Below, piece by piece: positions 32,901 to 45,700 of a DNA stretch of 64,000 nucleotides; position 1 is the first letter of the stretch, and each line of letters begins with the position of its first letter. Origin of the DNA: Lophius americanus (Eukaryota; Chordata; Actinopteri; Lophiiformes; Lophiidae); NCBI GenBank assembly GCA_037951165.1, contig JBBDHG010000133.1, positions 4,082,501 to 4,146,500 on the forward strand. Reading direction: 5' to 3'. The notes under the pieces were generated by a model. It ran no database searches, was not told the origin of the DNA, and saw only the letters and a list, made by a program, of their open reading frames with translations. The position numbers and the translations under genes were made by a program.

Positions 32901-35900
32901 TTTATTCCCCTGTCACATCAATGTGAAAGTAGCCAACATATACTTTGTGTTTCTTGAAGGCCGTTCCTCAGAGCGCGGTAAATGAAGTGGAATCCAGCAC
33001 GGAGACGCCAATGGCAGAATTTGAGGTAACGGTTAAAACTCTCTACATATTTTCTCACATGTCCTAAACAAAACTGAGTGCGACCGTAACTGATACTTGA
33101 ACTCTTCCTCTGTCAGCCCTACACGCTTCCAGATCCAGACTCCACTCGTGATGACCTCCAGTACTATGAACACGATACGGACCCACATGATGATTGGATT
33201 GTGCGAACTAAGAAAGAATGGTCTGGACTGCCACGCATCGCCACACACCCGGTTGACTTGGCCGTGCTGCGGTTGGCCAACCTTGAGCGTAACATTGAGA
33301 GGCGCTACCTGAAGGAGCCGCTGTGGAATCCAGCCGAAGTGATGCGTCTTGCTCCTCTAACCCCAACCCCAGGAGAAGAGCATCCCATGGACGTCTTCAG
33401 GTGAGGATAACGGCCTTCCTTTGGTGTAGGGCTTTAAACATTTATATTCCTTTATCGCCCTGAAGTGTTAACCTTATTTTCCTAAATTGTTTCATCATTT
33501 CAGTCTGGAGAGTGAGATCACATCTCGACTACGAACATGGAGACAAGCTCTGGATCGCTGCCGCAGTGCTCCGCAGGTCTGTTTGTGCTTACTCCAGCTG
33601 GAGAAGGCCATTGCTTGGGAGAGATCTGTGACTAAAGTGGTGAGTATTCAGTGGATTCAGTATGATGGGTCATTTTTGGACATCAACACCGCACAGGTTG
33701 ATATCAAATGTGTTCTACTTTAACAATACTGATTCCTTCTTTATGACTACTTTCTCCCCAGACATGCCAGGTATGCCGGAAGGGAGACAACGATGATTGC
33801 CTGTTGCTGTGTGACAGCTGTGATCGTGGCTGCCACATGTACTGTCTGAAACCTAAAATCACCCAGGTGCCAGAGGGAGATTGGTTTTGTCCCGCCTGCA
33901 TGTCCCAGGTCAGAGATTGTCCCATGATCCTTGACTATAATCTTGCAGGAGAGATGGGGGCAGCATTGAATCTATGTGCATTTGTTCCTTATCAGCGTTA
34001 TGCATTTTCTCATTCGCTCTGTCTCTCAGAAGGAAGGCAGTTTACCGCGTTTGTGCAAAAAGAGGGCCAGGGTGAAAAAGAGAAGATATGAAGATGACAG
34101 CTCTGAGGATGAGACAACACCACGGCGTGGCAGTGGCATGGCAACTCGGTACAAAGAGACCGTGGCTACCTCTTCATCACGAAGCCCAGGAGAAGGAAGC
34201 GCTGCTAAACGTCGTCGCATGACAACACGCAACCAGCCCGACCTCACCTTTTGCGAGTGAGTCCTGCTTTTTACAGCGGTCAAGTTAATCACATGCACAA
34301 TGTTGCACAGGAGGATTTGGAAATAATTTTTTTAGTAAAACTTTCTTTTGAAGCTTATATTGTGATAATGTTTTTTAATTCCTGTATTTATTTTCTGCCA
34401 GGATCATTTTAATGGAGATGGAGGCTCACGCCGATGCCTGGCCCTTCGTTGAACCTGTCAACCCCCGACTGGTACCAGGCTACCGCCGCATCGTCAAGAA
34501 CCCCATGGACTTCCTCACCATGAGAGAACGATTGCTACAGGGAGGGTAAGGACGAGTCGTGTTATCTTCACATTTCTCATTGTTTTTGTTTTTTGGATGC
34601 TGTCCAATTTTAATTTTGAGATAAAACATCTGTAGACAAAATGATTAAACGACTTCAAACACGATCCACTCCTGGGGACCACGTAATTAAGTAAAATATT
34701 TTAATGGGAAAACCCCATAGGCGGATTATTGGAGAATGGAATTTTCAACATCCTCTCATCCGCAGATAATAACAAGTACACCAAACACATAATCAAAATT
34801 TCAATACTGAAAAATATTTCTAATAATATAAAAACTTCAATTCTCAAAATGACTGTCAATAGCAATAACATCTGATACACAAAGTACAATTTAAAAAAAT
34901 GAATAAAAAAGAAGCAATGAAACATTCTTCTCCAATCAGTTGGCAATAAATCAGACAATCCTAGAAATATAATTAAGAATTTCATCCCAAAACGCTTCTG
35001 GTAACCAGAGCAATCCAAAGCTTTTGAACCTTGAGAAAAATGCTTGGTATGTAAATTGCCTTTATAGAGACAAAACGGCACTATACAATCGGTGTCTGAT
35101 TTATTAAACAACAAACTTGTTTCTAACACTTACCTGCTAATTTTCAAATGTTTGTAATCCATCTCTAAATTGAAGACAAAACGTCTTTTTTTCATCGTGC
35201 AGTAAGAACCAAACGGCAACATGGTTTCAGCTGAGCTCTGCAACTGATTTTGTTTTGCTGGGTTGTTTTTTTTTTCTTAATGTTGTTTTTTTGTTCTCAG
35301 TGTTGATAATTACCATCTTCATCTTTTTAGTTGATTTTTAACTTTCATTCAGAACCTAAACTTCCTGCTCATGTGAGCCTGACTTTGTTTTTTATAAGCA
35401 GTCTACAGCAGTTAACACTCGCATTTGAAATGGGAATAGTGAATATTTTATTTATTTTATACTTCTTTTTACACTTGAGTGATATTATTCAAACCAGCAT
35501 TATAAAAATAAAAATAAATCACATACCCCCAACGGTACCTCCAAAGTACCACTGGAGGTTTAGGTCCACTTCTACCATCCTACCACTAGAGGAACTCATA
35601 GCCCCGTTTTAGAACCATTGATCTAAAGATCTGAAGCTTGTTTTAAGTTCTACTTTGTCTGATCAGCCACTAATGTGTTTTTAGATTAATCTGGATCAGC
35701 TCATAGGTACTACTGATTGTTCTTTACCTGCACAATTACCCAATAGGTATACAGGCCCGACTTGGAAATGACTGAAACGGATTGCTTCCATGCATATTTC
35801 ATCCTGAACATAATATGACCTCCTGTGCTGCGTTTATGTAATCAGTCTCTTCCCGGTTTCTTTTCCTCAGATACTGCAGCTGTGAGGAGTTTGCAGCAGA

Positions 35901-36030
35901 CGCTCACCTCATATTCAACAACTGTGAGCTGTTTAATGAGGACACGTCGGAGGTGGGAATCGCCGGACACACCATGAGACGTTTCTTCGAGAGCCGCTGG
36001 GCGGAGTTCTACTCAAATAAAGACAAATAG
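20922..36030 (+). CDS. baz2a: Bromodomain adjacent to zinc finger domain 2A (TIP5, NoRC subunit)
   Basis: Large subunit of the nucleolar remodelling complex NoRC (with SNF2H), which silences rDNA. Exons: 20922-21045, 22032-22901, 23465-25525, 25717-25950, 26041-26388, 26502-26562, 27494-27602, 27734-27835, 27924-28146, 28295-28356, 28866-28931, 29022-29417, 29510-29764, 29873-30087, 30199-30273, 30397-30571, 30654-30716, 30800-30944, 31035-31654, 31762-32104, 32295-32450, 32589-32749, 32960-33025, 33117-33400, 33504-33639, 33762-33908, 34030-34256, 34402-34545, 35871-36030. All phases agree: 8028 nt, 2675 aa (human about 1900). Domains: Gln/His/Pro-rich then Ser/Pro-rich N-terminus (1-1020); AT-hooks (GRPPKPRG about 1090; RRGRPPNP and RRPGRPPK about 1325-1360; RGRGRPRK about 1935; KRRGRPPN about 2163); TAM/MBD (QHGWKREIRVKKIENRMKGE, 1229 on); DDT (about 1555-1640); PHD finger (2451-2499, C4HC3 visible); bromodomain (2572-2675) with the acetyl-lysine Asn in FNNCELFNED. 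Confidence 0.95.
21046..22031 (+). other. baz2a: baz2a intron 2
   Basis: AT-rich 986-bp intron. No RNA gene or clear repeat recognised. Confidence 0.6.
22902..23464 (+). other. baz2a: baz2a intron 3
   Basis: AT-rich 563-bp intron (donor gtgatt, acceptor tatttcag). Reading straight through the donor stays open for about 60 codons, so retention would add a short tail and then stop. Confidence 0.6.
26563..27493 (+). other. baz2a: baz2a intron within the TAM/MBD coding region
   Basis: 931-bp intron splitting the glycine codon of QHG|W. Nothing recognisable inside. Confidence 0.6.
28357..28865 (+). other. baz2a: baz2a intron with a structured segment
   Basis: 509-bp intron after KIKKKMKKK. Its centre (28411-28610) is less AT-rich than its ends and holds three hairpins; see the candidate at 28486-28606. 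Confidence 0.6.
28486..28606 (+). ncRNA. Candidate H/ACA-like snoRNA in baz2a intron
   Basis: A hairpin with stem acaaatgt (28489-28496)/acatttgt (28525-28532) is followed by AAAGTA (28541-28546), which fits the H box ANANNA. Next comes a second hairpin: base agtgg (28547-28551)/ctact (28595-28599) with one wobble, and inner stem aactgg/ccggtt. Then comes ACA at 28601-28603, three bases before the proposed end. Order and spacing fit an H/ACA RNA, but internal pockets are not clear and no rRNA target was identified. A further 9-bp hairpin lies just upstream (28455-28463/28478-28486). Confidence 0.25.
28932..29021 (+). other. baz2a: Small in-frame intron (retainable) in baz2a
   Basis: 90 bp between donor aag|gtacaa and acceptor gggatcag. 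Its length is divisible by three and it has no stop in frame, so retention would insert 30 residues in the basic region upstream of the DDT domain. Confidence 0.6.
34546..35870 (+). other. baz2a: Last baz2a intron, splitting the bromodomain
   Basis: 1.3-kb AT-rich intron after ERLLQGG. A 142-codon open frame on the - strand (34701-35129) has low-complexity hydrophobic content and no recognised family. The segment 35535-35630 resembles the end of a degraded fish transposon (accactagaggaac, agaaccattgatcta). Confidence 0.5.
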
Positions 36031-36249
36031 GAGCTTACGTAGCTTCCCCTCATGTTGTGGGCCGTGCACCTCTGGGGCTGTCACCTCCCCACCCACACTC
36101 ACCCGACAACTTCTCAGACTCTCTGGAGAGATTCATCCAACCTTGTGTATTCTTTCATGTATAGTATGTATGTATAGATTTTGCCTATTTGTTATTGTAT
36201 CCTCAACCGGTTGAATCTTTTCCAGGCCCGCAGCTAAAGTGGCTTGAAC

Positions 36250-36294
36250 ACATCCTCATTCCCCATCACCGGCAGTGATGGGGAATGAGGATGT
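36250..36294 (+). other. Perfect 20-bp hairpin with 5-nt loop in baz2a 3' UTR
   Basis: Arms 36250-36269 and 36275-36294 are exact reverse complements (acatcctcattcc.../...ggaatgaggatgt) around loop cggca. An RNA copy would be a very stable stem about 220 nt after the stop. Confidence 0.85.
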
Positions 36295-36814
36295 CCTCAT
36301 CTTACCCTCCTCCTTCGTGTCCTCGCCCCAGTTCCTGTTTGCATTGTCACGTTACATCCATTCCCAAGCCCCATGTCGGAGCATGGCTTCTGACCAAGCC
36401 CTGCTGTTGGGCCGTTGGGTTCCGATCTCAATATTGCGGCCCGGCCTTTTCAACACTGGACTTTTCTTAGCACCGCTTGACAACAGAACACATCTCCACG
36501 GAGCTCGAGCCGTTTCTTACCTGTTCAATGGAAACATCTTGTATCTTGGTCTTATGCCGAGAAGTAACTTTTTTCCTCAATATATTTTTTATTATATATT
36601 CTATATATAAATATATATAAAGATTACAATAGCTGGGATTATTTAATAGCAATAGCCTGTAGTCAATGTGTACAAATGACCTTAGAGAGACGTCTAGACG
36701 ACTTATGAAAAAGGCCAGTTAAGCTAAACGTTTCATGGACTGTCACGAGTAGACGTATAACCTCCACTTAACGTCATGCACCCACACGTACACACACTCT
36801 TCACCAACACAAAC

Positions 36815-36817
36815 ATG

Positions 36818-36848
<31 letters not shown>

Positions 36849-36850
36849 CC
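36815..36850. repeat. (CA)n microsatellite
   Basis: Uninterrupted ca repeats of about 13 units, then interrupted ca-rich sequence. Confidence 0.95.
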
Positions 36851-39800
36851 ACCTTCTGCTGCTGTGTGAAAGACACTGGTCTCTTAAACTGGAGGATTTT
36901 TTTCTCGTGTGTTGTTCTTTGCTTACACTCTTATTTCACTGTCCTTCTTGTGAAGAGTAAATAGTCAGCTAATTATACCTGACCTGTGTCACAGACTGTA
37001 GACAACACGGCTCACACTGGCATTTTGCTCCCACATAGTAATTGAACGTCCCCAGATATGTTACTTTTGGTAGGTACCAAACCGCAGTGGATCCATGCTG
37101 AAAGTGACAATCGGACCGCTGCGTCTGATCGTCCAACGTGTGCAAAGCTGGTTGTTTGTGGGGCTAAAATCCTCCCAGTTGGAAAAACTATATCTGCGAA
37201 TGATTTCCGATGATAATGAGGCACTGGACACATTCCTGTCTCGTTTACATTCCTTTTTTTATGCTGTACAAGGGCCAATGTACGTTGCTGCACGGCACGG
37301 TCTGCAAGCTCCGAAAGCGACAGAATAACTCCACGGTCTGCTTCTGTTTGTTTCTTACACTGAACTCAAAAATCCGTTGATAGGAAGTTAACTTTGATGT
37401 TCCTTATTACACATAAAGGGACAGACGTTTTTTCAAAAAAGGAAAAAAAAATACATAAAACCAAATGTGGTGTTTTAATAATGTACAGTTTTGGTGACTT
37501 TAAATTTTTTCCTTTATATTTTTAGGACCAATTCATCATTTTTAAGAGGAGGTATTAAAAGACTGTTGTATTAAGGTGATGTAACACGTGTGCATCTGTA
37601 GAATGTACTGTGAGTTGAATTAAAACCACATCTAGTAGAGACAATGTTTCCCTTTGGCCTTGCATCCAAATATTTCCTGCAAATGAGTGTCGGGGTTCAC
37701 GTCACGTTTCCTTCCAACAGCTCAAAGACATAAAGGTTAGTTCTTCAGAGGTTGAGAAAGTTTAACAAAGCACTGGAATGGTAAATAGATATACATATTC
37801 TCATATCCTACCCTTCAACAAAAAAGGAAAGAGAAAAAGTGATAAAATATCTTTGTAGATTTCTGTAGTCATCCATTTGTGATGAATACATGTTTTTAAA
37901 GATGTTGACAAATTTTTAATCAAGATTCTTGCCGTTTTTTCTCTTTTATTTAGGAAAACAGTGGATTTCCTTTAATTATTTGCTGGTCCATAACATGTAT
38001 CTCAATTGTAATTTTACTGAATAGGTTTTATATCAGGGATATACAACAAATGCAATTGTTAAGAAATATCATTAGTAGTGTAGTCATAACTCATTTAATG
38101 TAATTCATAACATGTTAGCAAGGCATTAAAAGAGAAAAAACCTGCATTTTTGTAATAAAAAAAAAAAGAAGCTGAAAATTTGCCCTTGAGTGGTAGAGAA
38201 AGGACTCAGCTGTAAAAGAAACATCTCATAGCATTGCACGTGTCAGAGTGGTTTATTATGTGTTCATAGTCTAATTTGTCATGAAGACAGTTTGTGTTGT
38301 TCACTGTGTCTTCATTTTCTTACTTGACTATGGATGGGATCAGAAAATACCTGTTGAAGCCTTAGTTACTCTATGCAAAAGGTTGCTGCCACATGGCTTC
38401 ATGACAGCATCCATCAGTTGTTAGTGAGCAGTGGGTGAATCTATGGATATAAGTGTTTCTGATTATGTGGTGCAGACACACCTGCACCAACTTGTCAGTC
38501 AATTACAAACTAAAGTGTTCTTCGGATTAAATAATTCCACCTTTTGTGTGAAGATTTTCTTTGAATAAGAGTTCATATGAAATAGGAACGTACAATATAT
38601 ACAAGATAGAGGTCCTCGAATTTATTCTTGTGCACTAAATCGGACCAATGCGTTCAATATGAACTACTAGAAGAAATTAAGATCTATACCAGATAGATCT
38701 CCTTGAGTCTCTGAATAATTTTAGGGTTATTAAAAGATCAGCAGCAGCGAAGATGATTTTTTTGCATATTGTCATTGATTAATACGTTAATTTCAGGTGT
38801 GAAGATATAATCTTCAGTACGGACATGGTTAAGAACTGGAGGGGTAATGAGGCTAAAATACCCTATATTTGGCTTATTAATATTTGATCATATTTAAGTG
38901 TGCTATAATTTCTATATATGTTTTTGTAGGTAACTACTCTTTGATGTTGAAAAACAAACAAACAAATAACAACTGCATCTGTCAGCAACAAATAAGAATC
39001 CAAAGCCAATTTAATCTTAAAGGAAATTTTTGGTGCATATATAATATATGCATATGATTTTGAAATCATTTTTGGAATGCTTACACTGGAGGCAGACATA
39101 CCAGGGCTTTTCTGGGGATTTTTCCCCCCCTTTAAAAATGAGTTTTTTTTTGCTCATTATCCATGATTCCCATTTTTTTAATAATGCAATGAAAATAGAA
39201 ACAAAATGTTGTTTTTCCTAACTCTTTGTTTTAATATCTGTTCAAAATATGCGTGCAATCAGATTTTACGAGACACATTTTTATAAGAATAGTATTGTTA
39301 AATGCACTGAAATTTACCCCTTTTTCTAATTTCATTACGGGGTTGAAAAGTTTCTCACCCCCTGATTTCAGAACCATTTTCTCATATTTCACTCTCACCT
39401 CTCGGTGTTGGTGAGTGTAGAAATGCTGCTGCGTTTACACTGTGCCGCTGACAGGTTCTTATAATCCCTGTTTATGGCGTTATTGGAATAAAAACAACTG
39501 CATTCCTCAAAGAACGAGACGCTTTTAACACGTCAGGGGAACAGTCTCACGTCTCCTGCTTACCTCATACCTGTACTCAGACGCACTTTTTTCTATCTGA
39601 GGGGATGAAACAACCCTTAGGCATGATGGAGGTTTCAGGGCGGAGCTCCTTGGAGAGTCCTGTCTGCGGCACATGCTGTTAGAACATGCTGCCATCACTC
39701 CCAGCTGTTCTGCAGTCAAACACAGTCAAGTGCAACACATTCATACACAAACACAAACACACTTCTCCAAAGCATCTAAGAAACAGAAAAATACAGAAAC

Positions 39801-39886
39801 ACTAAGAAGTAGAACAACCTGTGTGTTGTCCTGTGGTGAATCTACGTTTACCCTTTATGGTTCTCTCAAATCCCTGAGTAGGCGCT

Positions 39887-39889
<3 letters not shown>

Positions 39890-39915
<26 letters not shown>
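39890..39915. repeat. (TG)n microsatellite
   Basis: tgtgtg run of about 12 units. Confidence 0.9.
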
Positions 39916-39917
<2 letters not shown>

Positions 39918-41121
39918 TTGTGTCACTGTCAGCATAATGGGCGGAGGGGGCAGAAAACTCCCCACGCCAGCGGGTTCTAGGGTGCTCCCCGCCTGACCAG
40001 AGCCGCGCTGTTGGGTTTAGCCCCACAAAAGGGGGGATAACAGTGAAACAGTTGCCCTGGAAAAGAAGGGGTAATCCACAGCATAATGGGATCTGCCAGC
40101 ACCCCCCCTCCCCCCCCTCCCCACCCTCAAGCCAAGCAACCAGTTCATTCTGGTCTACTCTGCCAAAATCGATGGCCCCTGATAACTGGAGAGTCAGGAG
40201 ATCCAGTTTGGACACCAAACATCTCCATATCATCAGCAACACCATGTCAGCCCCCTCCATTCTGCTCCTATGGGACACATTCGAAATTCAACGTCGACAT
40301 GTAGCTTCACCGACAAGGCCGAGCTGAATGTCCTCATTTTTGGTTTTATCAAACAGAGGAATTTTGCGTTTGCTGCAAAAACGTTCAACCCAAAGCTTGT
40401 TTGATATCAAAGAGAGAAAATGAAAAGCACGCAGCGATGCAGCATCACAATAGATTCTATGGCAACAGCATCATGAAAGAGTTTTTCCCCATGGAGATCA
40501 GCGCTGTTCCTCACAAGTACTTTATGGAAGGGTTAGGGTAGGAGGGGCGCGTCATATTCAAGATCTGTGGGTATAGTGTCAACATGTGACAACACGCATT
40601 GTTACATGTGGTTGTAGATTTAAACTTCTCTTATTGAAGCCTTTCTGTCTCTGCTGTCAAACATGGAACCCTCAAACATGGACCTTTTGAAAACTTATTT
40701 TCCCTGCAGCATATAAGATGACATTATCTTTAAGCTATCTGATGGAGAAAAAACATTTCACGGCTCATTTGATCAATTCAGAACAGAGTTTGTGGCGTGT
40801 TCCTTTTGGCCAGGATGTCTCTGCCCACTCATGTTCCTGTTATCTTATAATTGATATGAAAATCAGGCTGAGCTGCTTTAATTTTTTCCAGGTGCTCAGG
40901 ACCCACCAGAACAGTTCAGCCTGACAGAACAGGACAGAACAACAAACATGCGATCACTCTTGTATGCATACACATTTCTGTTGAAAAGCATTGGACCCCT
41001 CATAATCTTTTATTTTCTTTTTGTGTGTATCTCCTTCTAAGCTGCGTCAAATCTTTGAAAAAAAACTGAGCAATTAGATTCAAAAAGTTATAAATGAGGC
41101 CTATGTGACCAAAAGTGAAGG

Positions 41122-41985
41122 TATATCTCCGAAAAGCCCCCTTTTACCTGCGTTGTACAAGCAACTCCTCAGATTAAATGTGACTCATTAATAATCTCAA
41201 AGAGTCCATATTGACTCAACCTAAATATTTCTATGAAGTCAGTAATATGCTCTGAGCTCAGTAATAAAACAAGGGTGATTCCCTCGTGTCAATTCCTATG
41301 AGTTAAATTAAGACACAAGTGATCTAATTGTTGGGAGGTTATGGCCAGGAAATTATGTTTTCCACAAATTTCTCCCCCTAATGAGTAAAATATTAACTAT
41401 TTTAATGAAATAATATATATATATACAATATAGATCTCCTTGTGTAGATTCATAAGAGCCAATTTGGACATAATCAGGAATTTATTTGTGAGATAACGGT
41501 CTAAAAAATATGTGTTTTTTGCAAAAAAAGTGAGTGAAATAAGAACATTGTGGTAAAATATGACAAACGAAAGCTAGATTTCCATGAGGGGGTTAATAAG
41601 AGGTGATAATGCACAGACTGAATCAGAGCAACCGTTAGGAAGTTATGTCAGAAAAAAAGTGTTGTTCATAAAAAAGCTGCCCCTGGTGAGTAAAATATGA
41701 CGTGTTCAAGTCAAATATGACAAAACATAAGATTGACCTTCTAGAGTCGACATGTTCACCCAATTTGGGCGAAACGGTTGAGAAATCATGGCCCAAAAAA
41801 ACCCAGCGATTTTGGAGATACATCGCTTCCTAGTGGTGGATATATGCAACTGACATTTCTTCAAACCAATCCAGTTCTTCCTCACACTAAGGTCTGTGTA
41901 GCTATGAAATATGAAAATGATCCATGACATATCTTTATGTGATCGCATGCAGCGGAAGATGACAATTCCAGAATATCCCTGACAT
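41122..41985 (+). repeat. Unnamed dispersed repeat family, copy A (longest)
   Basis: Begins with gtatatctccgaaaagcccc and ends near aatatccctgacattttc. Inside, motifs recur imperfectly (gagtaaaatatga, agatctcctt, caatttgg, gttatggcc), as if built of related sub-units. Copies B-D are described at 47275, 49890 and 60905. No coding capacity seen. Confidence 0.65.
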
Positions 41986-42675
41986 TTTCGGGGATCTGCA
42001 AAGTTAAACATTCTTCCCATTCTTCTCCAGCTGTAGATGAAGATTCTCGCTGTGGGTATGTGCCTACCTGAACCCTAGAAATAGCTTTGAACCCTACCCA
42101 GACTGACGTACTTCAATCCCTGCTATTTATTTATTTGTCAGTATTATTCAATTTGATATATTTAGAGATAGAGATTTTGTTTTTGCTGCCAGGCAGCCTT
42201 TAATAACCGTCATTCCACTTAAATCCTTATTTCCCTCCTTTGTACCGGTGTGTAATAAATGTCATCAGCTAACTTCAGTCCCTTTCCATGAGAGATTGTA
42301 TCAATTTGTCTCCTCACTGCGATGTTGTGAGCATTCATCCAGACACTGTGCCGCCCTCTGGAGCTGCTACAATCACTTGAGTTTGAAGACGAGTGAAAGG
42401 CTCCTGGTAGCCTTTTTTCTGAAGATGCATTCAATTGCTCAAGGTCAGAAGAGTGTCTTGGAGGAGGACTGGGACTGGTCACACATACAACCTTGGAGAG
42501 AAGATACTGAAGAGCTTGCATTGATCAATGTTTGTGCAGAGGAAGCCTTGATAGGGCTTGAAGGGTGGGGTGAGGGGAGGGTGAGGAGGGACAGACTGGG
42601 ATGGAGGGGTGGGGGCTGTTCTCATCAAAGCATCTTTTAGACTCCTCAGGTGAAGGGGGGGAGGCAGCAGAAACC

Positions 42676-42723
42676 ATGAATCCCTCAGACCTCAATCAGA
42701 CGGACAGAAAGACGGACCTATAG
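42676..42723 (+). promoter_or_regulatory. Upstream open reading frame before aqp14
   Basis: ATG AAT CCC ... TAG, 15 codons, ending 26 nt before the proposed aqp14 ATG. It counts as a uORF only if transcription starts upstream of 42676, which is not shown. Confidence 0.3.
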
Positions 42724-42749
42724 AGACAAAAAAACCTATTAAGTTGGAA

Positions 42750-45700
42750 ATGACGTGGCGTGAGGTAAGCATCTCATTTTATTGCCTATAACACTCTCAA
42801 AATTTCCAAATGTATCGATAATATATTATGTTAGGGTTGATCAGCAAATTAATTGGTTGAATTGTGATTGTGTTTTGTTGTTTGTTTTTTTGCTTGGGAG
42901 CACAGGTTTTCCTTTTTCTCACTTGAAATTCCACAATATTTATCAAAAATATATCTTTGCTGGTTACATTTAACAACACATAAATATTATCCTAACTTCA
43001 TCTGACATCATTTAGTTCCAAATCTGCAGTCAGAAATGGTTAACTGTAATAAAGGGCATGTTATTAGAGCTTTATAGTTTTTTAATGCTTTGAAACTCAC
43101 CTTTTTTTACCAACAAAATGAGCAAAAATACGAATTGTGGGACTTTCCTGAATTCCATGTACACTTAACAGTATAATCTAAATAATATGAACGCCAAAAC
43201 CCTCAAATCTTTATTTTAGTGTTGATTTTTGATATATATTATAGCCAGATGGATAAAGAGCGACTCGATGGGTTAAATATATTGTACATATGTACAAGGA
43301 GCCCTACATGGACACTTATGTCACCACTTATGGGTTAAGACCACCTGTGTCTCCGCTAAGCTAACCCTCTTTTTTTTAAATTTTAAACCTACTATGGCAT
43401 CGGCAGCTTTAAGAAGCAGACTGATAATTCAAATGTTCAAAAAATCCTTCATCAGGCTTTGTGAGTGTTTCGCTACAGCAGGAAGTTTTATTTCAAGAGA
43501 ATTAAAAAATCATTTTCTTGTTTCTGAGAAATGTTTCATTTTTTTCTCTAAAGAAAAATGTTTTTGTCGAGGATGGCTGCATTAGAAAAGAAATGTCATT
43601 TTAAGAGAAAATATATCCGACTCCATCTCTTGGTAAGATCATCTTTGTTAATCAGTAACAAAGGACTCTTAAATAAAGTTATAGCTTCTTAAGGTCAGAC
43701 TGAAATACGCATTTTACATAAGACCATCTTAAACAACAGAGTTTTGATCATGAGTAATAAGTATTATCTGTTTAAATTCAAGCATTTGTTGCCTCATTAT
43801 GGTCTTTCAGTGGCTTAAGAATGAACTCCTGCTCAGCTGTTTGGTTGAGTCATTATTTCTTATTAAAAATGTGAGCCACTTGACTGAACCTGTTAATAAT
43901 ATGACCCAGTGGCAGCATGTGTTTTTTAAAGAGTAAGGGGCCGAGGATGGAGCCCTGTGGATCACCACAGGTCAAAGGGGCCGGCGAGGAGGACGCATTA
44001 ACCATGAGTATTGAAAAAGTCTTATGGGATAAGTAGGTTTTTTTTGTTGTTGCCATATTAGAGCATGTGAGGATTTCTTAAACAGGATTATGTAACTTAT
44101 TACAACTAAAAAACAAACAAAAAAGGGTCTTAGTTTATAAAAACATGCTTAACCTAAAGATTGAGCTAATCTAGTTCAAATTTACTAAGAAATGCAAAAT
44201 TTTATCGTGAAATCATTTTAGGCGTGTAATGTTTTTTTGTACTGTTTAAAAAACACATGTTTGGCTTAACATTTGTGATTTCATTGAAAATTTTAAATTA
44301 ATTAAAGGCCCCAAAGAAATAAAATAAGCAAATATTTTTTTTTTTTTGAATGAAGGAATGAAAAAGTTAATTTTGAGTTTGGGGCCCGATCTTATTTCAT
44401 TTTAATAACCGTTCAACTTAATGTGAGCCATCTTTGTTCGTGTCCCCTCTCTCTGAGGAGCTACGTAGTCGGCAGTTCTGGCGTGCCATCTCAGCAGAGC
44501 TGATTGGCACCCTGGTGTTAGTGAGTGCCGTTCTGGGTGCCTCTTTGCCTGGCCCCGCTGCAGAGCCCGCTGGGGGACCCCTGTACCCCGCCGTGGCCGT
44601 GGGGGTGGTGATTGTTGCACTGGCACACTGTTTTGGAGAAATAAGTGGAGCACAGGTGAGTTTCTCGTAGTTTCATACGTTTGTACTCCTTGGTGGAAGA
44701 AATATTGTTATTAGTTAAAAGTGCTTGAGGTAGCAAAAATTTCAAAATAAACGTGGTTGATAAATATTATCCTATATGATGTTATTAGACCGTTAATACA
44801 CCAATGTGTAATCTTTCATTGTCTGCTGCTTTTTAATCAGCGGTTTCCAACAATTTATATAGATAAAAACAAAAGGCCGAGAATCACCAGTCTGGGTTGT
44901 GGGTGGTGCAGTAGGAGTGACGGAAGGGTTAAAGATGGAGGTAGGACTGCACCAAGGATCAGCTTTGAGCCCCTTCTTGTTTGCTACGGTGATGGACAAG
45001 CTGACAGATGAGGTCAGGCAGGAGTCTTCATCGACGATGATGTTCGCGGATGACATTGTGATCTGCAGTGAGATCAGGGAGCGGGTGAAGGAAAACCGGG
45101 AGAGGTGGAGGTCTGTGCTGGAGAGGAGAGGAATGAAGGTAGACAGAATACATGTGTGTGAACGAAAGGGAGGCAGGTGGAACGGTGAGGATGACAAGGA
45201 GTAGTGGTGGGGAAGGTGCAGGAGTTCAAGTACTTGGGGTCAACTGTTCCGAGCAATGGGGAGGGTGGAAAAGAGGTGGAGAAGGGAGTGCAGGCAGGGT
45301 TGAGTATGTGGAGAAGGGTTATTTGTGACATAAGAGTAGCAGCAGGAGTGAAGGGAAAGGTTTCCAAGATGGTGGTGAGAGCAGCTCTGCTGGATGGTTT
45401 AGACAAGGCGGCTCTAGCCAGAAGCCAGAACTGGAGATGTTCAGATGTTCTCTGGGAGTGAGGAAGATGAACAGGATGAGAGAGGAGGACATCAGAGGGA
45501 CAGACCCGGTTAGACTTCTTCAGGACAACCACAGAGAGGCCAGATTGAGATGGTTTGGATACATGAAAAGGAGGGACGGATTATATTGTTAGAAGGAGCT
45601 GGAGCTACAAAGAGGAGGTTTCTGGATGTGGTGAGAGAGGACTTGCAGCTGGAGGAGGACTGGGCGAGATAGAAACAGAGGATCCGCTGTTTCCCCAGAA

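Larger units (their letters stand above)
36031..37640 (+). other. baz2a: baz2a 3' UTR (estimated extent)
   Basis: No further exon after TAG (36028-36030). The first plausible poly(A) signal with an unclear rank is attaaa at 37619-37624. The segment contains a perfect 20-bp hairpin (36250-36294) and a (CA)n run. Confidence 0.4.
37641..42660. other. Intergenic region baz2a - aqp14
   Basis: No gene seen. It contains copies of an unnamed dispersed repeat (38600-38710 fragment; 41122-41985), a (TG)n run (39890-39915), and a GC-richer, low-repeat stretch at 39930-40260. The latter could be a regulatory element but nothing shows it. Confidence 0.55.

Noticed and set aside
34701..35129. 142-codon - strand frame in the last baz2a intron
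   Set aside because: Hydrophobic low-complexity product of AT-rich DNA; no family, no splice signals.
40043..40327. 94-codon + frame upstream of aqp14
   Set aside because: Unrecognised, biased composition, no exon boundaries in agreement.
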